Shown: positions 62,648 through 64,000 of the stretch, piece after piece
How positions within the stretch are numbered: position 1 is the first letter of the stretch
Layout: the number at the start of each line of letters is the position of its first letter
DNA from: Streptomyces sp. V1I1
Lineage (GTDB): Bacteria > Actinomycetota > Actinomycetes > Streptomycetales > Streptomycetaceae
Assembly: GCF_030817355.1 (NCBI RefSeq)
Contig: NZ_JAUSZH010000001.1
Location: forward strand, 3,342,501 to 3,406,500
Direction of reading: 5' to 3'
DNA: 64,000 nt
Program-made: the position numbers and the translations under genes
Notes under the pieces: generated by a model
Seen by the model: only the letters and a program-made list of their open reading frames with translations
What the model was told of the DNA's origin: nothing
The model's database searches: none

Positions 62648-64000
62648 ATGCGCATCCGCACCGATTTCCCGTACGAGACCGCCCACGAGGACATCCGTAT
62701 CGCGATGCCGGACGGTACGAGGCTGTACGCGCGGATCTGGCGGCCACTGACCGACGAGCCCGTCCCCGCCCTGCTCGAGTATCTGCCCTGCCGGCTGACC
62801 GACTGGACCGCGCCGCGCGACTGGCAGCGCCACCCCTGGTACGCGGGCCACGGCTACGCCTCCGTACGGGTCGACGTGCGTGGACACGGCAACAGTGAGG
62901 GCCTGCCCGGCGACGAGTACGACGCGACCGAGCCGGCCGACGGCGTCGAGGTCGTCAACTGGCTGGCCCGGCAGCCGTGGTGCACCGGCCGGGTCGGCAT
63001 GTTCGGCATCTCCTGGGGCGGCGTCAACTCGCTCCAGGTCGCCGCTCTCGCACCCGAGCCGCTCAAGGCGGTCGTCACCGTCTGCTCGACGGACGACCGC
63101 TACGACAATGACGTGCACTACATGGGCGGTTCGGTACTCGCCGCCGCCATGCACGCCCGGGCCGCCACCATGCTCGCCTTCGTCTCCCGCCCGCCGGACC
63201 CCCTCTTTGCCGGCGACAAGTGGCGCGAGATGTGGCTGAGGCGGCTGGAGGCCGTCGACCCCTTCATCCACACCTGGCTCGGCCACCAGATCCGCGACGA
63301 CTACTGGAAGCACGGCAGTGTCTGCGAGGACTACGCCGCCATCGACGCGGCGGTCCTGGCTGTGGGCGGCTGGCACGACCCCTACCGGGACACCGTGCTG
63401 CGGCTGGTCGAGCATCTGCCGCCCGATCGCGTACGGGGCCTGATCGGCCCGTGGTCGCACCAGTACCCCGACCGGGGCCGGCCGCCGGGTCCGGCGATCG
63501 GTTTCCTCCAGGAGACGCTCCGATGGTGGGACCACTGGCTCAAAGACGCTGACACGGGGGTCATGGCCGAGCCCCTGCTGCGCTCCTGGATCAGCGAGTC
63601 GCACCCGCCCGCGACGAGCTACCCCGAGCTGCCGGGCCGCTGGGTCGGGGAGCCCGCCTGGCCCTCGCCGCACATCACGCCCGTCCCGTACACACTCCAG
63701 GGCGAACCGGTGATCGTCGACTCGCCCCACCACACCGGAGTGGACGCCGGCAGCTTCCTCCCCTTCGGCAACGACGCCGACCTGCCGCCCGACCAGCGCG
63801 AGGAGGACGCCCGCTCGGCCTGCTTCGAATTCCCGGTCACCGGCGACCCGATCGAGATCCTGGGCCGCCCCCGCCTCACCCTGCGGCTGCGCCGGGACGT
63901 GCCCTACGGCCAGGCGATCGCCCGGATCTGTGACGTCGCCCCGGACGGCGCGTCCACCCTGGTCACCCGCGGGGTCCTCAACCTCTCCGCGCGCCATGGC
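62648..64000 (+). CDS. CocE/NonD family hydrolase (cut by window edge)
   Basis: The first 451 residues of an alpha/beta hydrolase, open to the last base. It starts MRIRTDFPYETAHEDIRIAM. The nucleophile elbow is GISWGG (FGISWGGVNSLQ); VRVDVRGHGNSEG, a cap region, then AVGGWHDPYRD (Asp) and LIGPWSHQYPDRG (His) supply the other catalytic residues. The C-terminal jelly-roll begins at about residue 390 (SACFEFPVTGDPIEILGRP). The family includes cocaine esterase, acylase and X-Pro dipeptidyl-peptidase-like enzymes. Confidence 0.93.
   Translation, partial: MRIRTDFPYETAHEDIRIAMPDGTRLYARIWRPLTDEPVPALLEYLPCRLTDWTAPRDWQRHPWYAGHGYASVRVDVRGHGNSEGLPGDEYDATEPADGVEVVNWLARQPWCTGRVGMFGISWGGVNSLQVAALAPEPLKAVVTVCSTDDRYDNDVHYMGGSVLAAAMHARAATMLAFVSRPPDPLFAGDKWREMWLRRLEAVDPFIHTWLGHQIRDDYWKHGSVCEDYAAIDAAVLAVGGWHDPYRDTVLRLVEHLPPDRVRGLIGPWSHQYPDRGRPPGPAIGFLQETLRWWDHWLKDADTGVMAEPLLRSWISESHPPATSYPELPGRWVGEPAWPSPHITPVPYTLQGEPVIVDSPHHTGVDAGSFLPFGNDADLPPDQREEDARSACFEFPVTGDPIEILGRPRLTLRLRRDVPYGQAIARICDVAPDGASTLVTRGVLNLSARHG

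Overview
The window is chromosomal DNA from a high-GC actinomycete, almost certainly Streptomyces or a close relative. Support: very high GC, frequent GTG/TTG starts with GGAGG-type sites, and the block tRNA-Trp, secE, nusG, rplK, rplA, lipoprotein, rplJ, rplL, rpoB, rpoC, followed by a second incomplete nuo cluster and a kor pair. From memory this order resembles S. coelicolor. No intact IS element, CRISPR array or rRNA gene was seen.

1-11.3 kb (minus strand): the transcription/translation block. rpoC is cut by the window edge; rpoB, rplL, rplJ, a Met-rich lipoprotein, rplA, rplK, nusG, secE and tRNA-Trp(CCA) follow. Strong hairpins sit between rpoB and rpoC, rplL and rpoB, before rplJ and after rplA.

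11.5-21.8 kb: aspartate aminotransferase, an adenosine deaminase family protein, a TetR/NAD(P)H-binding divergent pair, a SigE-family sigma factor coupled to a membrane protein with a duplicated extracytoplasmic domain, murB, a TetR/MFS efflux pair with two matching operators, two hydratase genes of the HadA/HadB type, rpmG, tRNA-Met and tRNA-Thr.

22-30.2 kb: a degenerate amidohydrolase, a small NAD(P)H-binding protein, a GyrI-like protein, tRNA-Tyr, YajQ, an ogt-alkB alkylation-repair pair in which alkB is frameshifted, a GlsB/YeaQ membrane protein, an APC permease, YccF and HtpX.

30.3-47.7 kb: the most distinctive region. A tightly overlapped operon nuoA-B-C*-H-I-J-K-L-M-N lacks nuoD, E, F and G. 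The NuoC-like protein has a long repetitive tail. Divergent from it are two paralogous sensor kinases, one LuxR-type response regulator, and both subunits of a 2-oxoacid:ferredoxin oxidoreductase. This suggests, but does not prove, a ferredoxin-fed complex I-like proton pump with dedicated regulation.

47.7-51.2 kb: an HxlR/quinone-reductase-like divergent pair, RarD, and a TM-helix membrane protein. 51.2-55.3 kb: a degenerate, less GC-rich accessory patch. It holds a CGNR zinc-finger pseudogene, an operon of small proteins (including DUF397 and DUF7848-like), a divergent XRE/TPR regulator with two TTA codons, a phage major-capsid remnant fused to a truncated VOC gene, and an 18-bp inverted repeat at its two ends.

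55.4-64 kb: a secreted M28 aminopeptidase with a P-domain, an ABC exporter pair, a LolA-like protein, a secreted CHRD-DUF3455 protein, a polyprenyl diphosphate synthase, and the start of a CocE/NonD hydrolase cut by the window edge.
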